Source of the DNA: Linnemannia elongata
Lineage: Eukaryota; Mortierellomycota; Mortierellomycetes; Mortierellales; Mortierellaceae
Length of the DNA stretch: 64,000 nt
Reading direction: 5' to 3'
Assembly (NCBI GenBank): GCA_036320915.1
Contig: JAXBDG010000008.1
Coordinates: 1,488,001-1,552,000 of the forward strand
Part shown: in pieces, positions 60,381 through 64,000 of the stretch
How the letters are laid out: the number at the start of each line of letters is the position of its first letter
Position numbering within the stretch: the first letter of the stretch is position 1
Translations under genes and position numbers: made by a program
The notes under the pieces: generated by a model
Told to the model about the DNA's origin: nothing
Databases searched by the model: none
Seen by the model: the letters and a program-made list of their open reading frames with translations, nothing else

Positions 60381-62105
60381 AATGTAGACACAGACCCAGT
60401 CCCTCAGACCATAGACTGGACAGAGACAGGGAGACAGGGAGACACGGACATTTTTTTTATTTTTATTGTTGATGTTTACACAGAGATAGAGGAAACGATT
60501 CAGATCCCTGAGAGAGTTGAATGAGAAGCACATGTCATGAACAACAAAACCAAAAACCAAAAAAATGTGATGATTGTTCCTTCTCTTTCTGTCCCTCAGT
60601 GTGTGGGTGTTGTGGTTCCCCCTTTCAAGCCAGGAGAACTCAACTGGCAAAATGACACCGCACTCGTACACCAAAACACAGACAATACATAAAAGTAACC
60701 GTTAGCGTTTACTTTTATTACCTGTCCTGTTTCATTGACCCATTCACCCTGCTCATTGATTAATTGACGGTGTATTTTCTTACCCTTTCGCCATGTCAGT
60801 CCCTATCGACTCTTTCTCTCTCTCTTCTTCTTTCTTTTTCTTCTTCCTCTTCTTTCCTCATTTTCTTCTTTCTCTTCTTTCTCATTGCACTCTTCTTATC
60901 CCATTCATCTCCTCTCTCACCCCCGCTTTTCCCTTTCCCTTTTTTTATTCCCCCACCTTTACGACGTTGAACGCCCTCACTTATTATTTCGCCTATTCGA
61001 TCCACTCTTCATCTTCATTCCCTCCATTTAATCTCCTCCTTCTCATTCTTAGCGCGTGTCTTTGTTTCTTTTAGCCTTCTCTTGTTGTCTCGCTTTTGGT
61101 ATTCTTCATTCTTTCATTCATCCAATTTTTTCACGGCCTCGATCGTATATTTCACTTGGCTTTCATTGACGCCCTGTCCGCTTTCTCTTTCTTCCTTTCG
61201 ATCCCGTCACTTGTTTTTATTCAGTTTCTGTCCACTTTTAATAACTCTACGTCTTCTTTACTCCTTGTTTTGTTCGCTTGTCTCATCCTCAAAGTTTGTT
61301 CCTGACTGATTGTTCTTTGTTCAAAGCAAACTCTCAAAAAAATATCCGAAAAACAAGATCCAGCAGAGTGGCTCTCTGCTTCTCCAGCATCAGCATCATC
61401 ATCCTACCACCTGTTCTTTTTTTTCTTCTTTTTTCCTCCTCTTGTTATCGCGCTGTCTCCCATTTGTTGCGTAATTAGCATTCGCTCACTCATTCACGCT
61501 CGTGCATTTTATTATTTTTTTACCAGCAAAGGGAACACAATAACATTGCTCCGGGCTATCTCATCTATTTTTTTTTCTCAATTGTTTTGTCCTTGTCAAG
61601 GGTAGAAGCTAGTTATTTTTAATGCCATTGCATCTCCCGATTGGAGAACACGCCTTTGTCTGGTTCTACCATTGAACACAAAAACGAGGTCCACCACACA
61701 CCACCATTGTTTATTATTTTGCATCATTTTTTTTCCAGCCAGCCAGCATTTCTTAAATAGAGATCTATCCTTTCCTTCTTTCCTTCCTTCTGACTCTTCG
61801 TTTTTGTTTTTGTTTTTCGATCGCCAACTTTTCTTGCGTCCCTTTTTATATTCGCTCTTTCCTTAAGCTTTGTCTTTGTCTTTCGTTGCGCGCTTTTGTA
61901 GCTTGGCTCATCATCACACCTCTCCACTCTATTCACACCTCGTACCATACTCGATATACACTAGACACTTTTTTTTTCGCAACCTTACCAACCCACGAGC
62001 CTTCATTCTTCTCCTTCCCAATTCCTTTTTCAAAAACCACACGCCGAATCTTTTCGATCGCACCATCAACAATAGACAACACCATACAAACAATCACATA
62101 AAAAC

Positions 62106-63709
62106 ATGAATCCTTCACAGTCTCCTATGGGTCAACTCTCGCCTTCTCAACAACGAACGCAACAGCTTATGCAGCAACGACACCAACAACTGCAGTTACA
62201 ACAACAGCAACAATACCAACAGCAGCAGCAGAGTCTTGGCGATCAATCGGCAGTGGCATCAGGTCAGACTATGGGGTTCCAACAGAATCCAGGCCAAGGT
62301 ACTTCCCGAGAAGGATCATCGGCTACAGGAGGGTTCCAGAGCCGTCGGGAGGGACAGCAACAGCAGCTTCAACATCCGCAGCAACAACAGCAACAGCCTT
62401 CGTTCCCTCAAGATTTCAAGTTCCCCGGGTTTGGAGGAGGTGCAGGAGGCGGAGGCGGAGGAGGTGGAGGGGGTCCGAATCCTTTTCTGCCATCAGACAA
62501 CAACCATCGATACATCCCATCGATGGTCAGTCCTTCATCTTCCCAATCAGCAGCGTCCATGTCACTATCATCACCATCGGCTTCAGGCGGCGGTGGGGGT
62601 GGGTTTCAACAGGCAAACACAACAGGACTCGAGTCATTGGAATCGCTGGCGTCGCTGTCTGTCCTGTCGCCTTCTCTTCCCGTACCTACCGGCAGTGGTA
62701 CTCGAGGCGGTGGAGGGGGACCAGAGGTTGTGGATCGAAAGAATTCGGGCGGGTATTTTTCGCCATCATTTCAGCCACTGCCAAGCATGCCTGCCACATT
62801 CCAGAGCCATCAACAACAGCAGCAGCAAGGCTCGTACGGATCACGTCAACAACATCATCAAGGGGAGAGCAGCAATACTGGCGATGTACATGGCGCATCA
62901 CCTTATTCGTCGACTACTTCTTCGTTCGGGATGCCGCCTTCGTCGATGTCGAGTTCATTGCCTATGCCTTCGAACTTTCATCTATACGGTCAATCACATC
63001 TCATAGGGCCGCAACAGTCACCGCAGCAACAGCAGCAGCATCATCACCCGCTCAGTGGATACTCGCTTCAGGATGGATCATCTTCGTCGTCGTCGAATCC
63101 TTTAATGGCATCACCTCAGAACAACGGCAACAACGCGTCAATGATGTCCTCATTTTCTCGTGAGACACGCCCAAGATCTCGGAGTGGCAGTCCAGGCAAT
63201 CAATCTCATTCGTCGTTGAGTCCGATCCGCAGGAACACGCGGATCAATTCGTTGTCTCATCACTTTAGGAGCAATAACAGTAACAACAACAGCCAGCAGG
63301 CAGAGGCGCTCTCCACCATTTCCTCATCCTCATCTTCTTCGACTGCAACCATCTCAACATCAGCAACAACATGGACCGGAGGCGGAAGCGGAGCAGGAGG
63401 CACAGGAGATCCTTACACCCTATCACCAATGACACCTCCACCAGTCCCGACAACGCGGAGCAGTGCACGCGGACTATCGATCCCACCGCAACCAAGGATG
63501 ATCCCACCACGAGCACTGGAGACAAGCACGCCACGCAAGTACCATGGTCGCCAGCTACGCAAGGTCCCCATCCCAACAATAGATCTTGTCTCAGGTGTCC
63601 GCGATTATGTCGTCCCCCCTACGCGGCGGTTGGCTCATATCCTGTCCGAGCAGAAGCGCCGCGAGAAGATTAACGCTGGCTTTGAGGAACTCAAAAGTGT
63701 CATTCCCGA
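62106..63709 (+). CDS. bHLH transcription factor 2 (first coding exon; 3' partial)
   Basis: A paralogue of the bHLH gene at 13340-15285, truncated here by the window edge. The exon runs from ATG 62106 (MNPSQSPMGQ) to a gtatgt donor at 63710, giving 534 codons plus two bases. It ends inside the bHLH domain, after RRLAHILSEQKRREKIN and FEELKSVIP (507-534). The loop and helix 2 must lie in exons beyond 64000. His511, Glu515 and Arg519 keep the CACGTG-reading pattern. PRKYHGRQLRKVP (476-488) precedes the domain, as in bHLH-1, and the intron falls at the same codon in the same phase. The rest is low complexity: Gln-rich N-terminus, poly-Gly, poly-Ser and Asn runs. In-frame TAG at 63717-63719 lies in the intron and is not the real stop. 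The leader upstream is pyrimidine-rich. Confidence 0.9.
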
Positions 63710-63773
63710 GTATGTTTAGCTTCTTTTTTTTTTTTTTGTCTGGGGGCCGTTTTCGTCGCTACTTTTTTCGCGA

Positions 63774-63810
<37 letters not shown>

Positions 63811-64000
63811 GGCATTGGGCATTGGGCATTGGTCGTTCAAAAGTCGCGTCGCGCAGAAGTATATACTTGTTCTGTCCATCCACTTTGTGCATTTTGTACT
63901 GCCTTCCTAGAGTCACGCTGCTTGATCTTTTTTTTTTATTCTTTCTTTTTATCCTTTTTTTTTCTGTCCTTCTGACCGCGATCCGCATTTACTTATGTTT
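63710..64000 (+). other. First intron of bHLH-2 (partial), with poly-T and a GGGCATT repeat
   Basis: The sequence after the gtatgt donor has stops in all frames. It includes a 34-base T run (63776-63809) and three tandem copies of GGGCATT (63810-63830). No acceptor joined to a loop/helix-2 coding segment was found before the edge, so the intron exceeds 290 nt here. In bHLH-1 the equivalent intron is 179 nt. Confidence 0.6.

Larger units (their letters stand above)
55840..62105. other. Large gene-poor region upstream of ARFRP1 and bHLH-2
   Basis: About 6.3 kb without a recognisable gene. It holds the CACGTG site at 56232, a 39-base A run followed by a CAA array (57573-57680), a T-run (59266-59289), a TTA run near 59847, a CA microsatellite (about 60359-60380), and a long pyrimidine-rich stretch (about 60800-62000) that probably includes the bHLH-2 leader. 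The longest open frames (for example 56521-56799 and 58339-58734) show no family features. A non-coding transcript or an unconserved small protein cannot be excluded. Confidence 0.5.

Overview
The window is nuclear DNA from a filamentous fungus, most likely an early-diverging, Mortierella-like one. Genes carry short spliceosomal introns (gtaagt/gtatgt donors, ag acceptors). Coding regions prefer G or C at third positions, and proteins contain long Ser/Pro/Gln/Asn low-complexity stretches. The gene set includes an LMBRD1 homologue, a PAAT-family protein, a GH81 glucanase and SMG6, alongside ordinary fungal housekeeping genes. The lineage is inferred from style and content, not from a search. 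I see no tRNA, rRNA, CRISPR array, prokaryotic operon or intact transposon.

Layout, left to right: 3' exon of a SET-domain protein (68-261, +); five-exon short-chain dehydrogenase (1189-2563, +); catalase (3250-5488, +); TBC RabGAP with a very long disordered N-terminus (5882-10497, -); poly-Gln bHLH factor 1 (13340-15285, -); acyl-CoA oxidase (18877-21466, -); DNAJC8-like J protein (22441-23247, +); GH81 endo-1,3-beta-glucanase (23702-26611, +); SMG6/EST1-like PIN nuclease (27807-32033, +); condensin SMC4 (32264-37513, -); LMBRD1-like transporter (38193-41245, +); PAAT-like protein (41532-43286, -); triose-phosphate-transporter family protein (44543-47372, +); M28 membrane metalloprotease (48218-51973, +); isovaleryl-CoA dehydrogenase (52363-54243, +); ARFRP1/Arl3 GTPase (54422-55839, -); about 6 kb of simple-sequence-rich DNA; and the first exon of bHLH factor 2 (62106 to the window edge, +).

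Gene models were rebuilt by hand from splice signals. Every complete model closes in frame across all junctions, including ten exons for SMC4, nine for LMBRD1, six for acyl-CoA oxidase and five each for catalase, the dehydrogenase and ARFRP1. The least certain points are the TBC and PAAT starts and the missing ends of the two edge genes.

The genes do not form one obvious pathway. Loose functional links are acyl-CoA oxidase (makes H2O2) with catalase (removes it); isovaleryl-CoA dehydrogenase (mitochondrial leucine breakdown); and LMBRD1 (lysosomal cobalamin export in animals) with PAAT (binds mitochondrial ABC transporters in animals). The most notable structure is a pair of bHLH paralogues at opposite ends of the window. 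They share an intron position and two short motifs outside the bHLH domain. Both carry the His/Glu/Arg residues that read CACGTG, and CACGTG sites lie upstream of isovaleryl-CoA dehydrogenase and of ARFRP1.
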